In this document: positions 1 to 7,662 of the stretch, one piece after another
Numbering within the stretch: position 1 is the first letter of the stretch
How the letters are laid out: each line of letters starts with the position of its first letter
Assembly (NCBI RefSeq): GCF_008369915.1
Contig: NZ_VSRN01000001.1
Span: 2,786,501-2,850,500, forward strand
Direction: 5' to 3'
Length of the DNA: 64,000 nt
From: Dyadobacter sp. UC 10
GTDB lineage: Bacteria > Bacteroidota > Bacteroidia > Cytophagales > Spirosomataceae
Position numbers and translations under genes: made by a program
The notes under the pieces: model-generated
Databases searched by the model: none
What the model saw: only the letters and a program-made list of their open reading frames with translations
What the model was told of the DNA's origin: nothing

Positions 1-1409
1 AGGCGCAGGATAAACGGATTGTTTTTCTCTCTTTCCGAATCAAAAATGGCAAATGCGCCACGCTCTTTGGCAGTGTGCACAGAGCCGCGGTAAGCTTCCA
101 ATGCAACGGTTTTGTGGATTTCAACTGCAAAATCATTTCCGGCGTCGCTTCCGTAGCGCAGCCCCAATGCAGCCAGCATATCACCTTCCGCAGTAATGCC
201 AATACCGGTCCTCCGCCCTTCCTGCGCCTTTTTCTGAATGTTCAGCCAGAGATTTTTTTCTACCAGCTTCACTTCATCACTTTCCGGATCGGCGTCGATT
301 TTTTGAATGATCGCATCGATTTTTTCCAGTTCGAGGTCGATGATATCGTCCATCATGCGCTGGGCGGCGGCGATATGTTTTTTAAATAAAGTCCAGTTGA
401 AACTCGCTTTGTCAGTAAAAGCATCATCCACATAGGAAAACAAATTGATCGCCAGCAAGCGGCAGGAATCGTAGGGGCATAACGGAATTTCGCCGCAAGG
501 GTTTGTAGAAACGGTTTCGTAGCCCAGATCGGCGTAGCAGTCGGGCACAGATTCGCGCGTGATCGTATCCCAGAACAATATCCCCGGCTCCGCCGATTGC
601 CACGCATTGTAAACGATTTTTTTCCAGAGTACCGTCGCATCAATGTCCTTTACATGCGTCGGATTGGCGCTTTTGATCGGATATTGCTGTTTGTAAGTTC
701 CCTGCGATTCAACCGCTTTCATGAAGTCGTCATCGATCCGCACCGAAACATTCGCGCCGGTAACTTTCCCCTGCTGCATTTTGGCATCGATAAAATCCTC
801 AGAATCAGGATGCCGGATCGCTACCGAAAGCATTAATGCGCCTCGCCGACCGTCTTGCGCAACTTCCCGGGTCGAATTTGAGAAACGCTCCATAAACGGC
901 ACAATGCCCGTGGAAGTAAGCGCTGAATTTTTAACCGGAGAACCTTTTGGACGAATATGCGAAAGGTCGTGGCCCACACCGCCCCTTCTTTTCATCAGCT
1001 GCACCTGCTCCTGGTCGATCTTCATGATGCCGCCATACGAATCGGCAGCGCCATTATTTCCAATCACAAAGCAGTTGGAAAGCGACGCGATCTGGTAAGG
1101 ATTACCAATGCCGGTCATCGGGCTGCCTTGCGGGATGATGTATTTGAAATCTTTAATAAGGTCAAAAATCTCAGTCTCACTCAGTGGGTTCGCATATTTC
1201 TGCTCCACTCTGGCAATCTCCTTCGCGATACGTCTGTGCATATCATCCGGGGTAGCTTCATAAATCGCCCCAAAAGAATCTTTCAGCGCATACTTATTTA
1301 CCCAAACCCTGGCGGCCAGATCGTCACCTTTAAAGTATTGAAGGGAAGCCTGATATGCTTCGTCGGACGTGTAAGTCCGCTCGGATTGGGAAGACTGAAC
1401 TGTTTCCAT
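1..1409 (-). CDS. nrdJ: Adenosylcobalamin-dependent (class II) ribonucleotide reductase, partial
   Basis: Read on the minus strand, an open frame starts at an ATG at 1409-1407 (METVQSSQSERTY...) and runs off the left edge, so about 470 N-terminal residues are present. The enzyme reduces ribonucleotides to deoxyribonucleotides using a B12-derived radical. Visible class II marks are the SLSNCF stretch with the first redox cysteine near residue 113, the RRGGVGHDLSHIRPKG glycine-rich segment, the STNPCGEIPL finger-loop motif with the thiyl-radical cysteine near residue 305, and TGIGITAEGDML further on. The C-terminal redox cysteines lie outside the window. The upstream 270 bases are AT-rich and show no cobalamin-riboswitch-like structure that I can recognise. 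Family assignment is strong; the symbol nrdJ is by family convention. Confidence 0.88.
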   Translation of the reverse strand, partial: METVQSSQSERTYTSDEAYQASLQYFKGDDLAARVWVNKYALKDSFGAIYEATPDDMHRRIAKEIARVEQKYANPLSETEIFDLIKDFKYIIPQGSPMTGIGNPYQIASLSNCFVIGNNGAADSYGGIMKIDQEQVQLMKRRGGVGHDLSHIRPKGSPVKNSALTSTGIVPFMERFSNSTREVAQDGRRGALMLSVAIRHPDSEDFIDAKMQQGKVTGANVSVRIDDDFMKAVESQGTYKQQYPIKSANPTHVKDIDATVLWKKIVYNAWQSAEPGILFWDTITRESVPDCYADLGYETVSTNPCGEIPLCPYDSCRLLAINLFSYVDDAFTDKASFNWTLFKKHIAAAQRMMDDIIDLELEKIDAIIQKIDADPESDEVKLVEKNLWLNIQKKAQEGRRTGIGITAEGDMLAALGLRYGSDAGNDFAVEIHKTVALEAYRGSVHTAKERGAFAIFDSEREKNNPFILR

Positions 1410-1604
1410 GTGAGTATATTTTTAATAGGATTGAGAGGCTAAATGTACAAAAATCAAAACACCTATATCAGGAAAATTTAACAAAATGTTAACAAAAGTA
1501 CAATTATAAAATACTAATAGACAGAAAATTAGCGATTTGCGTTTTTAAAAAAGTTTACAAAAAAAATTATTGGCGGGTAAATAATTTTAATTTATATAAA
1601 CAAA

Positions 1605-1632
1605 AAAACCGGCTCGAAAAGAAACCGGTTTT
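1605..1632 (-). terminator. Intrinsic terminator of the hmu operon
   Basis: On the minus strand the arms AAACCGGTTTC and GAGCCGGTTTTTTTG form a GC-centred hairpin (AACCGG/CCGGTT) followed by a T-run. It lies about 50 bases beyond the hmuS stop codon and before the ribonucleotide reductase gene, so it should end the heme operon transcript. Confidence 0.6.
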
Positions 1633-1681
1633 CCAGAATACTATGGCGAAATTTTAACTTGGAAGTTCTTGAATTTGAATG

Positions 1682-2737
1682 TTAAACAACCCTGGTAACC
1701 GTGCTTCCCAGCAATGCCGGCCACTCTTTCAGCTCGGGAATACCCGGTTTTCTTTTTCCAAAAAACTGGTTGAACATAACTCCCTCTTTGTCGATCAGTT
1801 CAATGCCGGTTACGATTCCGTCTTCCGTTGGCTTGCGGACGATCCAGGCTTCGTCGATCGCGTCTTCGCGCAAATGCAGGTTGAACTCGGGATCCATGAT
1901 ATTCAGCCAGGGCCCCATGACGAAAATCTTGCTGATCGGGCCGGTGTGGATCTGGATGCAATTGGGGTTGGAAACAAAAACCATAATCGGAAGTCCGGAG
2001 GCTGAAACCGCGTCGAAAACGGGCTTCATGCTGGAAGGCGTGATCTGGTATGCATATCCTTCCGGCGCGTAGCGTAACGCCTGCTTTCTCGACAGCTTGT
2101 ATTTGCGGAGCAGCGTGAAAAAGTCATGCGTGTCTTTCAGCGCAAGCCACTCGGACTGGAATGCGGCTACGTCGACTTCCGGCTGGGTCTCAGGCTCCGG
2201 CGCCTTCTCTGGTTTCTGGCTAATAAATAGGTTAACATCCTGATCAGCAGCCTTATATTTTGCTGCTAATGTATCGTAAGCTTCTTTGTTGCTTTTTTCG
2301 GTGAGGTAAATTTTATGGGCAGCTTCCCCGAAGCTGTTGAAAAATTGCAGACTATGACGGTCGTTTTCCGACACAGCGAAACCGAATTTCCAATCTCCCA
2401 AAAACAACCTCAGATCAATATCCTCGCCCAAAGCAAGTCCGACGTGGTTATTGAAAGAAACATTTTCATAAACACCTTTCCGCTCATGCACGACGTGGTC
2501 GTTGCGGGTAAGCGCCATCACGTGCCCCAGTGAACCTACTTCCTTGATCAGCTCACGGAAATCGCCGTCTAGCAGGGTAGCAGTTTCACCAATCCCGATC
2601 GCAACCAGCTCAGCTTCACTGGTATTCAGTTGTTTGGCAGCGTCGCGAATCCGCGTCTTGGGGTTGATTACCTTAAATTCTTCCCAACGTTCTTTGAGTT
2701 CAGTTCTGTCTGGCGAAAGGGTTGATTTCATTGTCAT
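1682..2737 (-). CDS. hmuS: Hemin-degrading factor HmuS/HemS family
   Basis: Protein of 351 residues with the two-repeat layout of the HemS/HmuS/ChuX-like family. The N-terminal half contains the GETATLLDGDFRELIKEVGSLGHVMALTRND stretch. The C-terminal half contains GLPIMVFVSNPNCIQIHTGPI followed by GPWLNIMDPEFNLHLRED, the typical second heme-domain signature. Members bind heme in the cytosol and release iron or hand the heme on. A proline- and glutamate-rich linker near residues 178-190 separates the halves. It is the last gene of the operon, 18 bases after hmuV, and is followed by a terminator. Start MTMKST is the first in-frame ATG; M3 is an alternative. Confidence 0.9.
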   Translation of the reverse strand: MTMKSTLSPDRTELKERWEEFKVINPKTRIRDAAKQLNTSEAELVAIGIGETATLLDGDFRELIKEVGSLGHVMALTRNDHVVHERKGVYENVSFNNHVGLALGEDIDLRLFLGDWKFGFAVSENDRHSLQFFNSFGEAAHKIYLTEKSNKEAYDTLAAKYKAADQDVNLFISQKPEKAPEPETQPEVDVAAFQSEWLALKDTHDFFTLLRKYKLSRKQALRYAPEGYAYQITPSSMKPVFDAVSASGLPIMVFVSNPNCIQIHTGPISKIFVMGPWLNIMDPEFNLHLREDAIDEAWIVRKPTEDGIVTGIELIDKEGVMFNQFFGKRKPGIPELKEWPALLGSTVTRVV

Positions 2738-2755
2738 ATTTTTTTAAATGTGATA

Positions 2756-3559
2756 TTATAACTGCGCAATGCCCGATAATGCCGGCGCAACATTTGGTAC
2801 GATGATCGGAAATTGAATATGCTCGGAATGTATAATCTGCACCGCCAGGCCGAACGCTGCCTGAATATTGGTCTCCGTCAGCACTTCCGAAGGTGAACCG
2901 ATTGCGAAATTTTGTCCGTTTTTCAGCATTAAAACTTTGTCTGCGTATTGCAAAGCCTGGTTCAGGTCATGGATTACTGCGACAACCGAGAAACCTTTGG
3001 TAGTCATTTCTTTCGCCAGCTGGAAAGTTTCAAACTGATGCAACAGGTCCATTCCGGTAGTAGGTTCGTCGAGCAGCAACAACCCTTTATCGACTTCCCA
3101 GATCTGCGCCAGCGCCCTTGAAACCTGCACGCGCTGCTGCTCGCCGCCGGAAAGAGTCGGGTATAACCTGGATTTCAAATGGGCAATACCCACTTTTTTA
3201 AGGCACATATCAACAATGGCAAGATCACGCTGCGTCGGCTCGGAATCGTAGAAAGGATATCTTCCCATTAACACGATCTCCTGCACCGTAAATGAAAGCG
3301 TGATCGTATTCTGCTGCGCGAGCACCGCCCGTTTTTTCGCCAGGTCCCGCAGTTTATACTTTTTCAGGTCCTTCCCGTCGAAAGTAACCGAACCCGAAGT
3401 AGGAGCCAGCTCAGAGGACAGCATTTTGATCAGCGTAGATTTACCTGCGCCATTTGCGCCCACAATCGCCCAGAATTCCCCGGACTTCACCTGGAAGCTT
3501 ACTTCATGTAAAAGCTTGCGGCCCCGAATTTCAAAACCCGCCTGGTTGATCTCCATCAT
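2756..3559 (-). CDS. hmuV: Heme ABC transporter ATP-binding protein
   Basis: ATPase subunit of the heme importer. The nucleotide-binding domain has Walker A GANGAGKST, the ABC signature LSGGEQQR, Walker B LLLLDEP and the switch histidine in AVIHDLNQ. I place the start at the ATG at 3559, whose ATGA overlaps the hmuU stop by four bases; this gives MMEINQAGF, the usual beginning of HmuV proteins. An upstream ATG at 3583 would add eight residues and lengthen the overlap. It works with the permease HmuU to drive heme taken up by HmuT across the inner membrane. Confidence 0.92.
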   Translation of the reverse strand: MMEINQAGFEIRGRKLLHEVSFQVKSGEFWAIVGANGAGKSTLIKMLSSELAPTSGSVTFDGKDLKKYKLRDLAKKRAVLAQQNTITLSFTVQEIVLMGRYPFYDSEPTQRDLAIVDMCLKKVGIAHLKSRLYPTLSGGEQQRVQVSRALAQIWEVDKGLLLLDEPTTGMDLLHQFETFQLAKEMTTKGFSVVAVIHDLNQALQYADKVLMLKNGQNFAIGSPSEVLTETNIQAAFGLAVQIIHSEHIQFPIIVPNVAPALSGIAQL

Positions 3560-4662
3560 CGTCTGTTTCGTTTTTGTTCCCAAAGAATATAGATGAAGAA
3601 TGGAGTGCCCAGCAGCGAGGTTAATATGCCGATCGGCAGCTCGGAGGGCGCTACGATTGTTCTTGACAAAGTATCTGCCAATGTCAATACAATAGCGCCG
3701 CCTATTGCGGAGCCCACGATCAGCGTTTTGTGACTTGGGCCAAATGTTGTGCGTATAATGTGCGGTACGATAAGACCGACGAAGCCGATCGTACCTGCAA
3801 CTGCGACGGAAGCGCCTACGCCTAATGTCGCGAGAATGATCACTTTTTGTTTGAGCGCTTTCATATTCACTCCTAAACTAGCCGCCTGACTTTCGCCCAA
3901 TACCAGCAGATTTAATGCTTTGGATAAATAGGGCATGAACAGAACAGATATGGAAACGAAGGGCAAAACAGCCAGAACGGAAGTCCACGTGGCGCCGCCG
4001 AGACTGCCAAGGTTCCAGAACGTAATGCTTCGCAGTTGCTGATCGTCAGCCAGATAGGTCATTAATCCGGTAATGGCGCCTACAAATGCATTGATCGCGA
4101 TACCACAAAGCAGCAGGGTGGTAATGCCGCCTTCGCCGGTTATTTTGGACAATTGATATACTAAAAATGTCGTGAATGCTGCGCCGAGAAATGCGACAAA
4201 AGAAATGCTGTAAGCGCCGCCTAGTTCGGTGAGCATTGCGAAATATCTGGCATTCAACATCAATACGAAAACGGCAAAAAGCGCCGCCCCGGAAGTAACA
4301 CCTATTAATGTGGAGTCGGCGATGGGATTTCTGAAAAGTCCCTGCAACGAAGCTCCTGCAATACCCAGCCCCGCCCCGATCAATACTGCGAGGCAAACCC
4401 TCGGTAACCGGATCACCCAGAAAACGATCGATTTCTGCTCTTCTACGCTCGTTTCTTTGATGAAGCCTAATTTGAACGCAATAATGTCGGCCAGCTCGCG
4501 CACAGAAATCGAAAGTGCGCCGGTACAGGCTGAGAAAACGACGCAGGCGAGTAATATAAAGCCGAGTATCCACGCCATTTTCCCCGTTGAGGAAGGCAGG
4601 AACAGCCGCGCTTCCACGACTGGCTTTTCAATATCCCGTTCTTTTTCGATTTCAGCGAGCAT
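3556..4662 (-). CDS. hmuU: Heme/iron ABC transporter permease, FecCD family
   Basis: FecCD-type permease of 368 residues with about ten hydrophobic helices, beginning after a polar N-terminal extension of about 25 residues. Family marks are RLPRVCLAVLIGAGLGIAGASLQGLFRNPIADSTLIGVTSGAAL and the C-terminal GTIGFVGLIVPHIIR coupling region, plus PSELPIGILTSLLGTPFFIYIL near the end. It sits between hmuT (5 bases upstream) and hmuV (overlapping) in one transcription unit. Context, rather than this sequence alone, makes heme the likely substrate. Confidence 0.9.
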   Translation of the reverse strand: MLAEIEKERDIEKPVVEARLFLPSSTGKMAWILGFILLACVVFSACTGALSISVRELADIIAFKLGFIKETSVEEQKSIVFWVIRLPRVCLAVLIGAGLGIAGASLQGLFRNPIADSTLIGVTSGAALFAVFVLMLNARYFAMLTELGGAYSISFVAFLGAAFTTFLVYQLSKITGEGGITTLLLCGIAINAFVGAITGLMTYLADDQQLRSITFWNLGSLGGATWTSVLAVLPFVSISVLFMPYLSKALNLLVLGESQAASLGVNMKALKQKVIILATLGVGASVAVAGTIGFVGLIVPHIIRTTFGPSHKTLIVGSAIGGAIVLTLADTLSRTIVAPSELPIGILTSLLGTPFFIYILWEQKRNRR

Positions 4663-4667
4663 GCCGG

Positions 4668-5495
4668 TTAGTTGACTTTTTGTGATAGTTCCAGCGCCGC
4701 TTTTCCGAGCCGCGGCCCGAAACCAGTCAGAAACTGTCCATCCATCGTGACGATTTTTCTATTTTTACCCGCATTGGTACTGGCAATACCCGGCACCTTC
4801 AGCAACCCGTCCATTCCTTCCAGACTTTCCAAACCACTTGAAAATAAGACTAATACATCGGGATTGGCAGTCACAAGCGACTCTGCTGTCAGGGGTTTGA
4901 ATTCTGTAAAACCCTGAATTGCATTTTTGTGGCCGGTGAGCTGGAACATTTTATCGAGCGAAGTGCCTGTTCCTGAAACCATCAGGGTGCCGGTTCCGCG
5001 GGCATAAATGAATAGTAACTTTTTGGGAGATTTGGGTGCCGGAATTTTGGCAAAATCATTTTCCAAAGCTTTCACCATTTTTTCAGCCTGCGGTTTTGCA
5101 TTAAAATAAGCGCCTACTTCCCGGATCAGTTTAATCGCGCCTTCCTTTGAGTACTCTTGCTTGAACTCCACCATTTTCTTGCCCGAACCCGTCAACTGTT
5201 TCAGGACTGCGGGAGGTACCATACTTTGATTGGTGTAAATAATAATATCCGGGTTCAGCGCGAGAATACCCTCTGCTGCAATACTGCGATTGTGCCCGAT
5301 CTTCGGGATCTTTTCGAGAGATGCCGGGTAAGTACTTGTCACATCCACGCCCACGATTTGTTTTTCCAGGCCCAAACCCACCAAAATTTCACTCAGCGTA
5401 CCATTTGTCGACACAATGCGCGCCGCAGTTGCATTGATTTTAATGCAAAGTGTAAATAGGGCTATAAAAGTTAATGATCTGAAAGACAAAGGCAT
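4668..5495 (-). CDS. hmuT: Heme-binding periplasmic protein
   Basis: Substrate-binding protein of 275 residues with an N-terminal signal peptide (SLTFIALFTLCIKINATAA) and the TroA/helical-backbone fold typical of heme and B12 binding proteins. Family marks are RIVSTNGTLSEILVGLGLEKQIVGVDVTSTYP at the mature start, NPDIIIYTNQSMVPPAVLKQL in the middle and YARGTGTLMVSGTGTSLDKMF in the second lobe, as in HmuT. It delivers heme to HmuUV. No TonB-dependent heme receptor is encoded next to it, so outer-membrane uptake must be supplied from elsewhere. Confidence 0.88.
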   Translation of the reverse strand: MPLSFRSLTFIALFTLCIKINATAARIVSTNGTLSEILVGLGLEKQIVGVDVTSTYPASLEKIPKIGHNRSIAAEGILALNPDIIIYTNQSMVPPAVLKQLTGSGKKMVEFKQEYSKEGAIKLIREVGAYFNAKPQAEKMVKALENDFAKIPAPKSPKKLLFIYARGTGTLMVSGTGTSLDKMFQLTGHKNAIQGFTEFKPLTAESLVTANPDVLVLFSSGLESLEGMDGLLKVPGIASTNAGKNRKIVTMDGQFLTGFGPRLGKAALELSQKVN

Positions 5496-5504
5496 TGCAG
5501 CACG

Positions 5505-5852
5505 TTATTTTTTATAAGAGAATATTTTATCTACTTCCAGCACGATCAGCGCTTCCTGGAATAACCGCTTCACCTGCTCGATTTCTTCGTTGTTGAATGA
5601 AATCATAAAATTTGGGATCGGCGAGGGCAGCATGTAGTTTTTTCCATTTGGAAGCGGCTCTTCCAGTTTGTGAAAATGAAACTCTTCATACAAAACCGAC
5701 TGGAACCCGCGCAACCCGTCTTCACTGAAAATGAAGAGAATGTTGCCAAAAGCGAAATTAAAATGGTCACAACAATTGCATTGCCCGATATAGCCGCAGT
5801 CCGACTGGCTCAGAATCCTCAATGAATTAGGTGAATGCGACTCGTCCCTCAT
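5505..5852 (-). CDS. Small cysteine-cluster protein heading the heme operon (possibly DUF6686)
   Basis: Protein of 115 residues with no signal peptide or membrane helix. Near the N-terminus it carries C19-x5-C25-x-C27-C28-x-H30 in DCGYIGQCNCCDHF, a tight cluster that could bind a metal or heme. The rest is a mix of beta and alpha segments ending in FNNEEIEQVKRLFQEAL. I recall similar Bacteroidota proteins listed as DUF6686, but this assignment is from memory. It is the first gene of the heme operon, 9 bases before hmuT, which suggests a role in heme or iron handling. That function is inference from position and cysteines only. Confidence 0.7.
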   Translation of the reverse strand: MRDESHSPNSLRILSQSDCGYIGQCNCCDHFNFAFGNILFIFSEDGLRGFQSVLYEEFHFHKLEEPLPNGKNYMLPSPIPNFMISFNNEEIEQVKRLFQEALIVLEVDKIFSYKK

Positions 5853-5911
5853 AGCCTGATCATTTGCGCCGGAACATGCTTCCGAATTTAATTTATACGA
5901 ACGGTTAAGCG

Positions 5912-5938
5912 CAAATATAGGGCATTAATTTAGACCAA
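5912..5938 (-). promoter_or_regulatory. Candidate promoter of the hmu operon
   Basis: On the minus strand a perfect Bacteroidota -7 element (TATATTTG, 5919-5912, matching TAnnTTTG) is preceded by TTG at 5938-5936 with a 16-base spacer, slightly short of the usual distance. It lies about 60 bases upstream of the first operon gene. No iron-responsive operator could be identified by eye. Confidence 0.4.
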
Positions 5939-6043
5939 GTATAAATAACTAATAAAAAAATGCTTTGCCGTGATCGAAACCCGGTGGTGGAATTTTTATT
6001 ATTGTAAATTCATTTCCTACCTAATCCTTACTATCCGCTGATT

Positions 6044-7315
6044 TTGAAAAAGTTATTTACCAATCTTACCTTTTGGGTATTGGCTGCGATCACCGGCGGC
6101 GCATTGCTGGGCCACTACGATCCGGCCCGGGGGGTACAGATGGAATTCCTGGGCAAGGGTTTTATTCAGATCGTCAAAATCTTCATCAATCCGATCATTT
6201 TCCTCACAATCACGCTGGGGATCATTGGAATGGGCGATTTGAAAAAGGTAGGTAAAGTAGGAGCCAAGGCACTGCTGTACTTTGAAGTTGTGACTACGCT
6301 GGCCTTAGTTGTCGGAATTATCGTGGCCAATATCATCCAGCCGGGGCAGGGCGTGGTGACGAGCAATCTGGGTAAAGGCGATATTTCCGCTTATACTGGT
6401 AAAGTAGACGATTTCAGCTGGCTGCAATTCTTTTTAGATAATGTGACTTTGCAGGTTTTGCTCTTTTCGCTGGTTTTGGGGACGGTTTTAAGTAAATATT
6501 CGGGGAAAGACAAAATTATTCACTGGCTGAATTTTGTGTCCAAATACGTTTTCCGCGCCTTGCACCTGGTGATGATCTTTGCCCCGATCGGTGCATTCGG
6601 CGGCATGGCTTACACGATCGGTAAATATGGTATCGACACGCTTTTACCACTTGCCAAGCTGATGGGGACGGTTTATGCGACGATGGCAATATTTATTTTC
6701 GGGGTTCTGGGGTTGATTTTGCGGATGTACAAAATCCAGCTTTGGTCTTACCTGAAATACATCCGCGAAGAGCTGCTGATCGTGCTGGGCACTTCGTCTT
6801 CCGAAGCGGCTTTGCCTTCTTTGATGGTCAAACTCGAAAGAATGGGCTGTTCCAAACCGGTAGTGGGGCTGGTCGTGCCGGCGGGATATTCCTTTAACCT
6901 CGACGGAACGACGATTTATCTTTCAATGGCTACGATTTTCCTTGCGCAGGTATTCAATGTACATCTGACTTTTGGACAGATATTATCGCTGATCGGTATT
7001 CTGATGGTCACTTCAAAAGGCGCCGCCGGCGTGACGGGGAGCGGATTTGTGGTACTGGCGTCAACATTAACTGCGATCAAAGTGATACCTGTGGAAGGTC
7101 TGGCGCTGCTCCTGGGCGTGGATCGTTTCATGTCCGAGGCCCGCGCGATCACCAATTTTATCGGCAACGGCGTCGCGACGATCTGGCTGGCCAATAATGA
7201 AAAAGAATTTGACCGTGCGAAAATGGAATATGCTTTTGCGAATGTCAAGGAAACCGAAAATATGGTCACCGATAACCTGTCGGATGCAACCCAGCCGGAG
7301 CAAACGAAGTTGTAG
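6044..7315 (+). CDS. Dicarboxylate/amino acid:cation symporter (DAACS family)
   Basis: Sodium- or proton-coupled carrier of 423 residues with eight or so membrane segments and the two re-entrant hairpins of the GltPh/DctA family. Visible marks are the serine-rich hairpin GTSSSEAALPSLM, the following PAGYSFNLDGTTIYLSMA helix with its NLDGT motif, and GAAGVTGSGFVVLASTL in the second hairpin. Substrate may be C4-dicarboxylates, glutamate or aspartate and cannot be read from sequence alone. The first codon is TTG at 6044 (MKKLFTNLTFW), chosen because homologues begin this way and no upstream ATG fits. It is a monocistronic gene divergent from the heme operon. Confidence 0.9.
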   Translation: MKKLFTNLTFWVLAAITGGALLGHYDPARGVQMEFLGKGFIQIVKIFINPIIFLTITLGIIGMGDLKKVGKVGAKALLYFEVVTTLALVVGIIVANIIQPGQGVVTSNLGKGDISAYTGKVDDFSWLQFFLDNVTLQVLLFSLVLGTVLSKYSGKDKIIHWLNFVSKYVFRALHLVMIFAPIGAFGGMAYTIGKYGIDTLLPLAKLMGTVYATMAIFIFGVLGLILRMYKIQLWSYLKYIREELLIVLGTSSSEAALPSLMVKLERMGCSKPVVGLVVPAGYSFNLDGTTIYLSMATIFLAQVFNVHLTFGQILSLIGILMVTSKGAAGVTGSGFVVLASTLTAIKVIPVEGLALLLGVDRFMSEARAITNFIGNGVATIWLANNEKEFDRAKMEYAFANVKETENMVTDNLSDATQPEQTKL

Positions 7316-7365
7316 TATTAAGATTTTCGTTAATTTGATATACGCAAATAAAATCATCAACACGC

Positions 7366-7575
7366 ATGAATTACAGAGACTATATTTCCGCCGATTATCG
7401 GGTAATGCTGGGGAAACCAGTATTAACGGGAACCCGTTTATCTGTCGAACTTATCTTGCGAAAATTGGCTGAGGGAGCTACTTTCGATGATCTGACAAGA
7501 ATGTATCCTGACCTTCCGACTGGATCTATTCAGGCAATATTACAATATGCGGCTGATCTTGTCGAGAATGAATAA
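7366..7575 (+). CDS. DUF433 domain protein (antitoxin-like), solitary
   Basis: Protein of 69 residues covering a single DUF433 domain: GKPVLTGTRLSVELILRKLAEGATFDDLTRMYPDLPTGSIQAILQYAADLVEN. The family has a winged/helix-turn-helix-like fold and usually serves as the antitoxin of a DUF5615 PIN-like toxin encoded immediately downstream. Here the next 87 bases hold no toxin frame and the next gene is an unrelated peptidase, so the toxin is missing. It may be a relic or an independent regulator. Confidence 0.85.
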   Translation: MNYRDYISADYRVMLGKPVLTGTRLSVELILRKLAEGATFDDLTRMYPDLPTGSIQAILQYAADLVENE

Positions 7576-7662
7576 AGTCTTGATTTAGTTAATACAATCC
7601 GTTCAGGATCCTTTGAATAAACCACAAACATTAAATTTGAATATCCACAAGTAGTACATATT

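Noticed and set aside
1410..1604. Possible cobalamin riboswitch upstream of the B12-dependent reductase
   Set aside because: The gap is AT-rich and I find neither a B12-box-like segment nor supporting stems. A TACTTTTG element at 1493-1500 (minus strand) fits TAnnTTTG but lacks a -33 partner.
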